NCBI RefSeq assembly: GCF_019112545.1
Contig: NW_025064896.1
Coordinates: forward strand, 130,702 to 194,701
Reading direction: 5' to 3'
Source of the DNA: Guyanagaster necrorhizus
Taxonomy: Eukaryota; Basidiomycota; Agaricomycetes; Agaricales; Physalacriaceae
Length of the DNA stretch: 64,000 nucleotides
Part shown: in pieces, positions 10,427 to 22,600 of the stretch
Position numbering within the stretch: position 1 is the first letter of the stretch
Layout: each line of letters opens with the position of its first letter
Position numbers and translations under genes: made by a program
The notes under the pieces: model-generated
The model's database searches: none
Seen by the model: the letters and a program-made list of their open reading frames with translations, nothing else
Told to the model about the DNA's origin: nothing

Positions 10427-11377
10427 TCAACGAAACCAGAAAACAATTGAACTCACCTCATCTAACATCGGGTTCCACAATCTAAGGAAACGATCTGCAC
10501 AGACGAGCAATAAAAGCCATGTAAAAATACACGCCTTACGAGCAATCTCCTTGCAGCGGCAATACTTGCGCAGCTTCACATCGCGCCTCCAACGGGCCGT
10601 CCACGTATCCGACGCGACCATCACGTTCCTCTCGAACGTAATCCCCCCATCGGCCTCATACTTGACGTATCCAACTCCAAACACCTCCTTCCGCATATCC
10701 CCACCTTCCACACCGTACATCTCCAGCAGCTGCGCGTTCTCAGGGTCGTTCTGGAACACCTCAGCGAGGCCGTCTCGCACATCATTCACCTCCATGTAGA
10801 CGAAGCGGTCCCAAGGCTGACGCGCATTAGCGAGGTCAGAGTACGGTGGGTTCGCGGCGGCGAGTTCCAGAGCCTCACGGAATCGTTTCATGGCGGTCGG
10901 CCGGTCATTCTCCTCCCAGGCGAGCAGCCCGAGCGTCAGCCCCGCGGTGATTTGCATGCCCGTCAGGTAGAGCCTGGCTTTCTTGGTGGAAAAACGGGCG
11001 TGGTCCTTGGTGGAAGTGGGACGGTAGCGGTAGAGCAGCTTGTATGCGTCCGGCGAGTTCTCTGTAACGCGAGCCGGTTAACAGACGGCGAGCCAGGCAG
11101 AACAAAAGGGCATTTTTCATTGGATGTACGCACCCCTGGTCTTACCCAGCGCTGAGTCCTTGAACAAACCAATAAAGTTCCTCCATGCTGCGCCCAGAGT
11201 CTGCCTCGGATAGGTATCATCAGGAAACACCTCGCCAGGTATGGGTAACTGCCTCATAACGTTTTCATCATTCACGATCTTCTTGATAGCTTTCTGGTAG
11301 CGCTTAAAGGCCCCATCGGCATCGCCTCGGGCGTACAACGTCTGAGCTTCACGGAACAGATTCCAGCCGGTAGACAT
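10427..11377 (-). CDS. TPR-like protein with eroded MYND zinc finger
   Basis: Two exons join in frame. Exon 1 runs from MSTGWNLFREAQTLYARGD at 11377 to DSAL, with donor gtaaga near 11147. Exon 2 follows acceptor ttacag near 11063 (NSPDAYKLLYRYRPTS). The helical repeats (LYARGDADGAFKRYQKAI; TAMKRFREALELAA) look like TPR units, as in mushroom TPR-MYND proteins. The expected MYND finger starts at about TARWRRDVKLRKYCRCKEIA, but two positions that should be Cys read Trp and Tyr, and the later YC pair is lost. The reading frame then runs through a hydrophobic tail (IFTWLLLLVC). The helical part looks intact and the finger does not, so this may be a decaying gene. Confidence 0.6.
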
Positions 11378-11667
11378 GGTAGTATAGGCAAGGCGGTGAT
11401 CGTTTTGAACAAGAGGTGAAAAATATAAATAGAGATAGAGAATGAGAATGACGGCCTGAAGATGCCGGTTATTAGTGGTTGGTGGGGCTGTGCCAGGCGA
11501 ACGAACCAACAGACGATTCATCGTAACATCAAGATCAATCATAAATGGCTTATTAATTTCCTCAAGCTTTGAGAGAAAAAAAGCCACTGAAGGTGGAAAC
11601 TCGTATTCAACTATCCTAACTCGAATAAATTCGTACATACAAACATTGTTATTATTATATCAGTGCT

Positions 11668-13473
11668 TCAGGATGGGCACTCTGCATCTGTATACATCGT
11701 AGCATCCCCCGGGCCGTACTGCAGCGGGTTGCATCCAGGGAGCTTCGCGAGCGTACCCTCCGTAGCCTCATCGACCACCGCAGCGATTCTGCACTCATTA
11801 GTGGTATCAGCGCTGATGATATCGAATACCGAGCAAGCGGTGAATACGCCTAGACGAGATACGAGTGAGTATCAATCAATCGGTTTTCGAGGGGCCACGC
11901 TGAATCCCTCTTACCATTGATAGTATCGTTATCGGGGTTGTTGCAGTTGTCGATCGCATCTTGCAGAGCTCTGTATGACGATGAGAGAGAGGGGTGGTTT
12001 AGACAAAGGGAAGAAAAGAAAAAAAAACACATACTCGACATCCCATCCATTCTGGAAGTCGCCGTGCCATCCGTATCCTGTCGGATCGCTATATGGAATC
12101 ACACGGGTAAACAAGCGGACCGTTAACCGAATACCGGAACTGAACATACCCATGAGCCTACGGGAAAAAAAAACAGCGTCAGCTCAAGCAAAAGACACAG
12201 TAAAAGACACATACATAAACAAACGGCCATCCGTCACTCTCGTTCCATCTCCCGACAAAGTCGTGGATATTCCATGTAATCTCGTAGAAGAGCTTCATGA
12301 GGCCCACGGGGTGCGTAGAGGGGCAATCGCCATTGTCGAGCTACGATAGATACGCGACGTGGGATTTATGGTCCGCGCTGTCCACATTCTATCGTGAACC
12401 CCATTCAGTGCTCGGTGGAACAAAGAAGAAAGAAAAAAAGAGACAGAGGGAGATATAAGTATATACTGACAACGCCGTCCCAGCACGCAGGGAAATGCAA
12501 CCTAGATTGGAACCCGGCCTCACAGTCCGTAGTGGGAAATCCGCCCGTTCCTGTCAATCCATCACGGCCATCAGAATCAGAATGGATGTGTCACCGAGAA
12601 ACCGAGGGGTGGAAGAAACTGACCTCCATAGTCGGGGTTGCTCGTCGTGTAGCGCAAGCACAGCCAGGCGATGGCACTTTCCGCGAGTTCGGCCTGGGTG
12701 CCCAAGCCAGGAGGAAATCTACCACGGGTGTCAGTGAGTTGGACCACGACGGTGTGCTCGATAGCTGAACGTACGGGAAGCTGCGCTTCGTCGGGTCCCC
12801 GGTGATCATCCTGAACCCTTCCGGGAAGGCTTTGAGCCCAGGACCGCCGTTGGCGACGTCCATGCTTCCGCGGTTCTGGTAGTAGATGAGGAGACCTGCT
12901 CCCCCCGTGTAAGCGCGAGCGATGCAGGAAATGAAACCAAAATCATACCACCGTTGGCGACAGATTCGAATAGTCCTGTCTGTGGGTCCCTGAAGTAGAG
13001 CTTGGGGAACCCTATATAAACCGGGTCAGTTATCAAGCGGCGATGATGACTCAGTTATATAGCCATACAATAGTTGGAGAGATCCTGTCCGACTTGACAT
13101 GAAGTGCATCGAGACTCGCGCATGGTTTGGTAGGTGCTGTCAGCCGCGAAGTCTAGAAGGAAAGGCGAAAGTGAGCCGTCTGAACGCTTGGCGACAAGTG
13201 CAGGGCTCACTGGATCCTCCGTGTACAGTCTGAAGCGCGTCGGTATGAGGGACGAAGAACAAGGGCAAACATCAGAAAGTACGTACATGGACATGTTTGG
13301 AGGGATTTACGCTGGGCTGCTCGATAGGGTCAAGGCGCTCTGAGAGTCATTGGGTAAACGCGACAGGAAGCATGGGGGGAGGGACCTTGAACGAGCGGCA
13401 GCGTGCATGGGAGTCTGAACCATGCATTGGCGCTACCAGCGACTAGGAGAAGAGAGAGGAAAGATAGCATCAT
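11668..13473 (-). CDS. Secreted DUF1996 protein, one in-frame stop
   Basis: About ten exons splice in frame by family motifs. They are: signal peptide MMLSFLSLLLVAGSANAW; FRLPCTLPLVQ; ERLDPIEQPSVNPSKHVHTV; HGGSNFAADSTYQTMRESRC; TSCQVGQDLSNYW; FPKLYFRDPQTGLFE; YYQNRGSMDVANGG; GFRMITGDPTKRSF; AELAESAIAWLCLRYTTSN; GFQSRLHFPACWDGV; NVDSADHKSHVAYLS; DNGDCPSTHPVGLMKLFYEI; DPTGYGWHGDFQNGWD; and a Cys-containing C-terminus ending DAECPS. This is a full DUF1996 domain, a fungal secreted family of unknown function. One codon between AYLS and LDNGDC is TAG (12341-12343, minus strand), where CAG would fit. All other joints are clean, so it is either a very recent null allele or a base error. Confidence 0.8.
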
Positions 13474-16400
13474 CAGGCTGAGTTGGCTTGCTTGGGGTGC
13501 TGCTAAGCATATGACCCACCCGCGAGCCTTTTTAAAGCAGACCGTTCTATCGGAATGGGGAAGCAAAGCAAGACTTGCCATGAGCACGCACCTCGAGTTT
13601 CCGCCCATATGCGTAGACGGTAGAAGATCCGGTGCTAGAGGGGAGTGTGGACAGACACTCGGTAAAAGGATTAACATGGAAGGCAGGAGTTGGCAGCAAA
13701 CGCAAGTCAGAGAGTCTGGGTGGACTGGCGCTGAATTGGACGGGTGCCACGCTATTAAACGAGCGCGACAGCGCCAGTATTAGTTGAACTTCTTCTTCAA
13801 TCATCTCACGTAGAGGCGCAATATTGTTCGGTTGGCAATGTCAGTGATGAGAATGACGTCGACCCGTTTAGTGCTCGCACTGTTCCAAACTGGGATGAAA
13901 TGAAAGAAAATTGAATGCGAGTGATCCGAGCTTGCAGAGTTTCGTCTAAGAATTCATGTGTATGCGCTCCCATGGATAGTTGGAATCATATATTTGTAGT
14001 AGCGACTGTGACGGTGTGGCAGAGATGGTCCGTAGCTTCGAGGGTGACGGCGATTGAATGATAAACGAACAGGACCCAGGAGGCTACTTTAGCAGCATGG
14101 CGTGTTTCTAGTCGGTCAGGTGTGTGAGTATCGCAAAAGTGAAGATTCGCAAAATAAGCACGGGTCAACCGAACGGCACGTCAGTAATTGGTGAAAGAGG
14201 AAAATTCAAAGTTCAAAATTTTGATTGCACCACGTTGGCATACAAATGTTCCCATGCTTAACTTATCGGATCTTATCATCATTGCCTCATCAAGACCTTT
14301 ACTTTTAAAATCTTTGTATACTGGTGAAGTCACGAGGATACCGAGGGGAATCTGGCAATCACCTGAGATCTTATTTCTGAACCCTCTCTCCACAGAAATC
14401 AGAGCCAAGCCCAACAGTGGGCCGGGTGGCATGTCTATCCCCCCTCAACGCCTTCTTGGAGATTCCAGTTGTTTTCTTCTCACTGGGCATGTGAATGTCT
14501 TGGACTCAAATCCTAGTATGAACGGAACCCGCCACCGGATCTACGGGCGATTCATCGTCGGCATCTTCGTCGATCCTTCCGACGATCAGACGGGTCACGT
14601 GACTGTTCAGGGCAGGTTCATAGAGGTTCGGTTGTCGTAGCTAGAACACATCACATCGATCCATTCGACCTCTCTGACTCTTCGAGGGGTTCCACCGCAA
14701 ATAAATAACCAATGGTAGCGCGCTAACCAAAACGCGTCTTTTTCATCGAAGTACATGAGTGCACGTCGTGGGCGCCCGATTACCGCTCGGAGATGTGTCA
14801 TACTTCAAGATTTTATTTCTTGGATGTTCAGAGTAGCATTATTGGGTCTAGACTCTACAACCAAGGTCCAAAATAATACGCTCTATGGGTACAGATTCTA
14901 ATGCTTGAAGAAGATGTGTGTAGCCTTAGTTGCCAGTCCAGGCTGGTGATACCTGCCATCCATGCTTCAAAACGAACTCAATGCGTGCCTCGGCAGCTGA
15001 CTGGTTCAAAAGACTAGGGCGACCTGCAAAAGGTACGAATCCTTTGGGGTGTATACTGGCGTTTTGAAATCCTTTTTTTAAGTACAAGAGAGCGCAGATG
15101 TTCGTGGTGACTGGTGGAGAATCAAGCATGGGACGCGATGGGCGGCGTCGGCAAACGCCGATATTCATTTTCCCTTGCACCACCGTGTTGCTCATGGATG
15201 GTCGGATTTCGTAACTGAGGTGAGTCTGACTACTACCTCTTTCTATATTTATTATCTGACCAGCCGTTCCAAGCAGCAGAAACCTGGTTGTCGACCCTAT
15301 TAAAGTCGGAAGAGCGTTTACATTTTTCGAGCTATGAGACATGAACGTTACCTGCAGTTCTGAATTCCCATCGTTGATAACAGCGCATATATGCGATACC
15401 TCTCAGACAAAGCTGTGGTCCTTTGATTATTAGTATGATTTCTTCTATTTTTTGTTCCTTCTGGGGCCCATTGCAAGTCATTACAAGCTCATTTACGATG
15501 TATAATGGCCCCCTGTAAATGCAGAAATCCGCTTCATCCGCACTTTTGTTGTCGACACGAGCTGGTACGGCCTTATCGCGGCACCACTGAGCTAGGGAAG
15601 ACAGATCAGAATAAATGCCCAGATCCGCTGGACATATCAACGTTGGTTCTTCCTCAACCAAATTTGCTCCGTTTCAATCCTGGTGAATTGTCATACTGAG
15701 TGGGAGTAATTACAAGCAAAAGTTAGATATGACGGGGTCCATGTTGTGATGTATCTACTTAGGACTCTGATGACCTTCTATAGATGGTTTTGAGCCTCAG
15801 TCATACCTTCTGCACGACTCCCGTCTCACTGAATCGTCCTGTCGGTAGTATATCGCGGTACAGGACGTATCACATGAACAGCTAATGGCCGATCTATGTA
15901 TCTGGTCCGACACCCGTGCTTGTGTTTGACATCATGTCTGCTAAGGCCAAGGCCAACACCTACATCGGCTACAGAGTAAACATCCGTCATTACGGGACTT
16001 TGCTTCAGTAACTAACTCTACCAGGGGTAGAATTCAACCATTCCTACAATGGCTAGCTTCGACGACCCCGTTTCCGAATCCCGTGGCGACTATTCAACAT
16101 GAAACTAGGATCGCATATTTGCCTCGTTTCATCGTGGATCACGGCTTTCAAACAGTTTGAACTAATCTAATTTTTCCTCCCGCTCATGACTGCTTAGTCT
16201 CGTGCCCACCGCATAAAAGGCGCATCATTAATGGGGACACAGCATCGACACCGGCTCTGCTGTCCGACCTCCCCGAGGGTATCCGTTTTTCAAGCATAGC
16301 GTCAGAATCTTTGCTGGATCTGTACAGGGCGCTTCCACAAGCCGTTTGAGAGGTGCACTTTGCGGGAGTTGGAGCCATTGCTGCGCCTCAGTCTAAGTTC

Positions 16401-16526
16401 GTCCTACAAGTTTCTTCCGCACCACCCAATTAAAACGTACAGATACGATACGGGGATATAGTCTCCTGTGCACTGCACCACCTCAGCCTCCGCTCTTTGG
16501 TCTGGTCGTTTTTGGAATGCGCATGG
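13474..16526. other. 3 kb with no convincing gene
   Basis: No known family is seen. A minus-strand frame at 14926-15342 has an ATG (MSHSSKNVNALPTLIG) but no recognisable domain or signal. Another at 15332-15661 lacks an ATG. At about 15943 a short plus-strand segment (MSAKAKANTYIGYR) is followed by a clean intron but soon hits a stop; it may be a gene scrap. Confidence 0.4.
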
Positions 16527-16533
16527 TATAAAA
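16527..16533 (+). promoter_or_regulatory. TATA box of the first cupredoxin gene
   Basis: TATAAAA stands 92 bp before the ATG at 16625, a normal distance for a fungal core promoter. Confidence 0.6.
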
Positions 16534-16624
16534 CGCCGCCAAAGTTGGAAGTAATTATTCGTTGTCCATCTTTTTCTTTCTTCGCCTTTCCATAGGGATA
16601 TTCCCTTTGGTTTATTTGTTCATA

Positions 16625-17766
16625 ATGATCTCTTCTTTGTTTGCTTTTGCTCTTCTACCCGCCGTTATGGCGACGTACGGTTCGACGTACAATGTGACTG
16701 TAGGCGCCAATGGCAAGTTCGCCTATGATCCCGAATACGTCTACGCTGCGCCAGGCGATGTGATTAATTTTATTTTGTATGCATCACTTCTTCATATCGC
16801 TGTCATTATGCTAACTATCACTCAGTGAGCCGAAGAATCACACAGTAACCCAATCGTCTTTCGAGGCTCCCTGCGTTCCTCTGAATGGCGGTATTAACTC
16901 TGGATTGTTAGTTGCATAAACAACTCTCTCATTGTGATCTGACGGCGTCCACAGCGTTCCAGTTGCGCCAGACAACAAGTACCTATCTGCGTTCCAAGTC
17001 AAGGTCGTCGACGACAACCCCGTTTGGTTCCACTGCGAACAGACCGGCCACTGCGGAGCTGGTATATATACGAATCTCTTTGTATAAGCCTGCATCTTCC
17101 TGACATTCAACGTCAACAGGGATGGTGTTCGCCATCAATCCTCCTCCTGGGACATTCGATCAGTTCAAGGCCCTGGCCATCGCTACGGGTGGTCCCTTTC
17201 CCCCTCCTCCAACTGTGAGTACGACTACGGATTGGGCCAAGCCCACCAAGCCCGTACCCGTCGACCACAAGATCATCGTTGGAGTAAACGGAACGCTCGC
17301 CTATAGTCCCCCGAATATCACTGCTGCTGTTGGCGATACAGTCACGTTTAAATTCCAACCCAAGAATCATACGGTTACCCAGAGCAACTTCGCTAACCCA
17401 TGTGTGCCTTTGGAGACTTCGACTGGAACGGTCGGGTTCTTCTCCGGATTGTAAGGCCCATCTCGTCCTTCCCCTTGTAGCGTGTTTCCTGATATCGCTG
17501 CTACAGTAGGCCGGTTTCTGCAAATGCGACATACATCCCGACGTTCCAAATTACCGTTAACGATGTGAGCAAGCCTTTTTGTGTCATAACGTGCCGTGTT
17601 GACATTCCGCTAGACCAACCCAATTTGGGCCTATTGCAGCCAGACTGTGCCCGTCAGTCACTGTGCATCAGGCATGGTTTTCGCCATCAATGCTCCCGAG
17701 AGTGGGCCGAACACCTTTGCGGCGTTCAAGGCACTTGCCATTGCAACGAATAAAACTTCCTATTGA
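16625..17766 (+). CDS. Secreted protein with two cupredoxin domains
   Basis: The ATG at 16625 starts a signal peptide (MISSLFAFALLPAVMA). Exons join in frame at each site. Domain 1: YNVTVGANGKFAYDPEYV, then PKNHTVTQSSFEAPCVPL, then WFHCEQTGHCGAGMVFAINP. Domain 2: HKIIVGVNGTLAYSPPNI, then PKNHTVTQSNFANPCVPLE, then WAYCSQTVPVSHCASGMVFA. Each domain keeps the four type-1 copper-type ligands (His of NHTV, Cys, His, Met). These extracellular proteins are abundant in mushrooms and their role is unsettled. Unlike the paralog at 40228-41789, it stops at KTSY without a Ser-rich linker or hydrophobic tail, so it is predicted to be fully secreted. Confidence 0.85.
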
Positions 17767-18442
17767 GGGGGTTTGGACCTGTTGTGAATATTTAAATGGA
17801 CTTAGTTTTGCTTAGATATCGTCATTTGGACCGTTAGTGTACCTATCGAATGCGCAGTCAACTACCTTGGCTATGAATGTTTCGTATTTCCTTTAGGTCT
17901 TTGACTGACCGCTGCGAACAATGTGGACATATGTTGCCTGCCTCTTTCAGCAAAACACGACTCACGTCCTAGTCTGGAATGTTATAATTCTCTCCCTGTT
18001 CTTGTTCTCGTTTGCATGCCATTCAAAAGCGCATTGTTTGTGTACCATCCCAGGGCTTGCTTGAAATCATATTCAGATGAAATTCTCCAAATTTGCTTTA
18101 TGCAATGAGCTTCATAGAAAGCATACGAAAAGGAACAAGCGGTTCTTGGATTCAACTTTCTGGACAATGGGACAAGACTTTATCTTGCTCAATAATACGT
18201 GGGTCTGCTGTTAGCTTAGTACCAATTTAGTACCGTTTCAAGTTCCAAAGGTCGTTCCAGGAAGTTCTTTGCCTACCAAGAGTCGGGATGTATCCCACGA
18301 TTTAAGGGGGGATTTCACGATAAAACTTGGAGGTCCTACCTTTTTCCATTACGCCTCCGTTCTTTCACAAGGACAAGACAAGAATTCTGGCACCGTACCG
18401 TGTAATGATGATGATGATAACCCCTCATCCGACTTCTCTCCA
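17767..18442. other. Intergenic, nothing recognised
   Basis: Between the cupredoxin stop and the dead F-box-like gene. Only short chance frames. Confidence 0.45.
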
Positions 18443-19125
18443 ATGGACCCTCTATTCTCTCAAGAAATCCTCGAACCCGTAATCGACGCTATTACCCTAT
18501 GGTCGGACACCTATCGCACTACTCAAGCTCTAACATCCTGAACTCTCGCTTCGCATATCCTCTTCCCCCGCTCCAGATTTCATCTTTTCCACACCATCTG
18601 ATTGAGCGACGCAAAACGATGCACCACGTTCGAAGACATTTCACCACGGATTGGTACCTGGGTCCATGTGTTACTTGATGTGTGCAGAGACTCGAAATGA
18701 CGTCGCTCAATGAGGTGTGCGCTCATACGGAAAACCTCGAGGAGATCTTCCGTAGGGTGAAGTGGGGACACTCGGATTTGAGGGGCTCTCAGGCTTTGAA
18801 GAGGGTCTTTCTAGTAGAGTGGATACGACGGGGTTCTGGGAAGAGATCGAGGGTGTAGAGGAGCTTACTCCGTTTGGGCAGATCAAAGGCGGGAGCATGG
18901 TTCAATGGAGATTTGAAGTTGCTGGATGTTGAGTTTGGACCGTACGTCAAAATGAGGCTGAAGAATTTACCTTCGCTGTCGGTCAAGTTTGATGAGCCGA
19001 AACGAAGAGAAGTGGAGTCACCAATACTGATAGACAGTGCAAGTCGAAGACTTCGGGCCGATATCACTTCCTTTAAAAACACTGAGGATCAGAAAACTGG
19101 CGGTCTGTCTCAAAGAACAGTGTAA
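18443..19125 (+). pseudogene. F-box-family relic
   Basis: It begins MDPLFSQEILEPVIDAITLW, the usual start of basidiomycete F-box-like proteins, and after a TGA continues in the same frame TLASHILFPRSRFHLFHTI. That is the typical segment after the F-box. Another TGA then replaces a probable Arg codon before LSDAKRC. Further down, parts in shifted frames (LKLLDVEFGPYVKMRLKNLP; SLSVKFDEPKRREVES) look like the repeat region. At least two stops and several frame changes show it is dead. It could instead be a chance set of frames, but the first 50 codons are convincing. Confidence 0.6.
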
Positions 19126-19687
19126 ATATTGTCGTTGTGGCTGATGGTGATCACGAACTTGGACATCCCCACTGTGAAGGAAATAGACATCTTCATCCCT
19201 TTGCCTTCGAATCAAAGGCGCAAAGAGTCTTTGGGACGCTCTGGATGACATAAATACCAAGTTGATGGTCAATCTTTCTTGCAATAAACGTCGGCAGGCG
19301 TCTCGGGGATCATTTCAGGACATGGTGTGGAGGGATACTCTGGACAAGGAAAAAAATTGGGGACAATGAAGAATTTTATAGTGCATAGGGTGAGAAAGCC
19401 GACAGAGATGGATGTGCTGAATGTGCGGGTAATGTATACGAGGAGGCTTTTAGCGAAGACGGGACCACATTAGGTTAGAAATTGTAGTTATCTCCACTAA
19501 TCCGAAGATCGGCTCCACATTGCCCGTCGTCGCCAATGGGGTGACGGAAGGTAGAGAGATATAAATAGTTGTTAAACCGACAGCCTGGGGTGATGATAGC
19601 AATGCGACGCGGTAGAAGGAATGCAAGATGGTAACCAAACCAGGACAAAGCCTACGGCATCATCGAAAATAATCATTCATTCTACAC
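19126..19687. other. Intergenic, nothing recognised
   Basis: 3' side of the NRPS-like gene. No coding segment recognised. Confidence 0.4.
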
Positions 19688-22600
19688 TCAATAGCCCTCC
19701 TGCAGCAGCTCCACGATGACCTCGTCTCTCAGAAACTCGTAGTGGCCTCCTGGGACAACCACAACCCGCGCGTCCGGGAGGCACTGCCTCGTGCCCATGT
19801 CCGGCCACTCGGTCCCATAAGCAGCACCCTTGGCCGCCACGACTACCGTCACAGGCGCTTTCACTGTCCTCAGCCACTGTGCCATCAGCTCAATGGACGA
19901 CACTCCTTCTTTGTCTGTCGACAATTTATACACAAACTCGGCAGCCGCAGTGAGATATGCCCGGATGTTGCGGATTGACCGGCATACCATATCTAGGTCA
20001 TTGGTACCGACAGTATCCCAAAGCCGCTGCTTGCGATGCGAGTCTCGGTCCATCATTGCCTTGATAGAAACCATACTCGCATCAAGCATCATCTCAACAT
20101 TCTCTGGCACCCCGGGATCAGGATTTCCGTGTTTATTAGCGGCGTACACTAACATAGCTGGGAAGTGGTCCAGCATAACAGCTTGCGCAATCTCGTCACC
20201 GTTGTCCTCGAAGAGCTTCAGGAGGACGATGAGCAAAACGCTAGTCGACGAGTAGGACGCAAAACGGTAGGGGCCAGTGGGTCTGTCGGCTTTGATTTTG
20301 GAGAAATAGAAGAACGCCATGTCGTGCAGAGAGGTCAAGGGTGTATCCGGTGTGAAGGCCAGTGTCCAAACTGCCGTTCGGAAAGTGTCTGCGTAGGTCA
20401 CGTATTCGAAGAAAGATCCATCGGCACCTAGGAAAGACTCAATTAACACACTGTATGTACGATAAGATTGCGCTTACCAGGAATAATGATCAAAGGCGAT
20501 TCACCGTTGCCGTCTCGTAGCTTCATTACACTCTGACTTTGATCGGTAAATGATTGTTCATGCCGAGGCTTGTCTGAAGGAACAGTGCTGAGTCCATTGC
20601 TAGTATCTTGAGGAGTCGTTGTGGCTTGAGTATCGAGCACGAACCCATAAATGAAAGTGCTCAGTTCCGCGACGGAGGGTGAGTCGAACACAAAATTATG
20701 CGGGAGAGCTCTGACAGCTTTCACAGAGACTGCGTCAGACTCGCGAAGCGCACGAAGGATAGAGTTTCGGATGGCCATTGCTGTTAAACTACGTAACAGT
20801 CTATGAGCTACAGTGTCAGACGGATGCTAAAATGCATACCTGTCGCCTCCTGCTACAAAGATATCATCGGTGTCATTGACATCTCGTTCAAAAACAGCCC
20901 GAACGATATCTCTAATCATGGTTGTGATATTCTTCAGTGACCAGACCTGAGGGATTACCACATCAGCGGGAAATAGATGGTCAAGAGTCTTGTACAAAGC
21001 TTCGATTTCTTCCTTGTAAGTTTTCAGGATGGCGCTTCGTCGTGGGGTCCCCTTCGCAGTGAACTCAAATGGCTTTGTCGGTTTCGCAATGAGGATCATC
21101 TTCCAAATAATTGAACAATCAACCTTTTTAACAAAGGCAGAATGCCCACCTCCTTGTATATCCGGGAATGTTGGGGAGCTTGTTCATTCGCCTTGTTAAT
21201 GGTGGCCCTATTGAACCAAAGGTTAACGATATCACGGGAAAACTGGGAGTCCCAAGCCAGACCATATTTTTGTCCGATACTCTGCCAATCGTATGACATC
21301 GCTCGAGTCAAAGGCTTCGTATGGCGTAGGCTGAATAAGGACGCCTGGTTGAAATTTCGATCGACCAAACATGACGGCTGCCGCGATACGTCTGTCCGCA
21401 ACTAGACATGCCTCTGCATTGGATAGCATGAGAAACGTCGTGTGTGTCTGAAAATTGCTCACCAATTGGTACAGGATTGGTCTTCATAAGGGTGATGAGC
21501 ATAATGGTGCGAAGAGTATGAAGCAGTATACCTTCTCCTAAAACATAGGTATGAAGATTAGTATTGTACTACAGGGGTAAGAAGAATACACTGTGTACCC
21601 CTGTATTGTGTATTATCTGGTCATCTGGAATCTGAATTAGACGAGTTTAAACTTGAGAGACCATCAACTCGCCGGCCCGCCCATACACCTTGAAAAGATT
21701 TCGATTCAAAGGATGCAGCTGCACCAGATCCTTCGTATCGAAAGCCTTCACTCCGTCAATTTCAGTATCGAGGACCGAAGGAGAATTCAGTCCATTTTCC
21801 TAAGAGCTCCACCCGTTTAGCAGAGACAACAGGAGATACAACATCAGAGACCTGCCTTGACGTACAGATGATAGATGCCCTCTTCATCTGTCGGAACAAA
21901 GGCGACATCGATATTACTCGGCATCTGCGAGATAGTCCACAACAGCTTCCAGAAACTTTACAGGGCACTTACCCTCATCCACTCGCACCCTTCAGCTGGG
22001 ATGCTCTCTATTTATCGATCAGATCAACGCCTCACAGAAGATCAAATGGCGTTCGTACTGGGCAGTACCATGGATACAGCGGATTCAGTGCTTGAAAGAG
22101 AATAAGTGTGATGGCAGAGTCATCAAGAAAACAGCGACACCTACAGTCCAAAAACGGATACTATGAAAATCCCATTTGCAGCAAGAGTGTCACCAGCAGT
22201 CTTCTCAAGTGGACCGCCAGCGAACGTCTGGAAGATAGTCAACATAATTATTCAGCTACAAGGAACAACTTACAATCGCAGTCGTCGATTTGAGAGCTTC
22301 GATAGCCCGAGAATCCCGCGCCCAGTTCTATATCGCTAGTCTATTAGCAATGTTAATCAATTTCCGAGACGTTTTTCCGCACCTCCAGAAAAGAAGGAAC
22401 ACTAAAAATTATGGTGCTTCTGGTGTTGATCACGCTTGAAAGAAGCCGTTCGGCGGTCGGTACCATGGGCGGTTCTATAGGGGGGAAGCAGGCAATGATG
22501 GCTCCGGTTCCGACCTGTCACAAGCTGTCAGTGCTATTGAATAAAAGTCGAAAGAGATGAACACACGGAGAGTAAGATAGACGAAAACCCCATTGTGTCT

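Noticed and set aside
10386..11155. Plus-strand frames opposite the TPR gene
   Set aside because: Shadows of the minus-strand exons, with low-complexity Ser/Thr/Arg translations.
14188..14640. A 150-codon open frame
   Set aside because: It opens at TTG with no nearby upstream ATG, has no domain, and its composition is like intergenic DNA.
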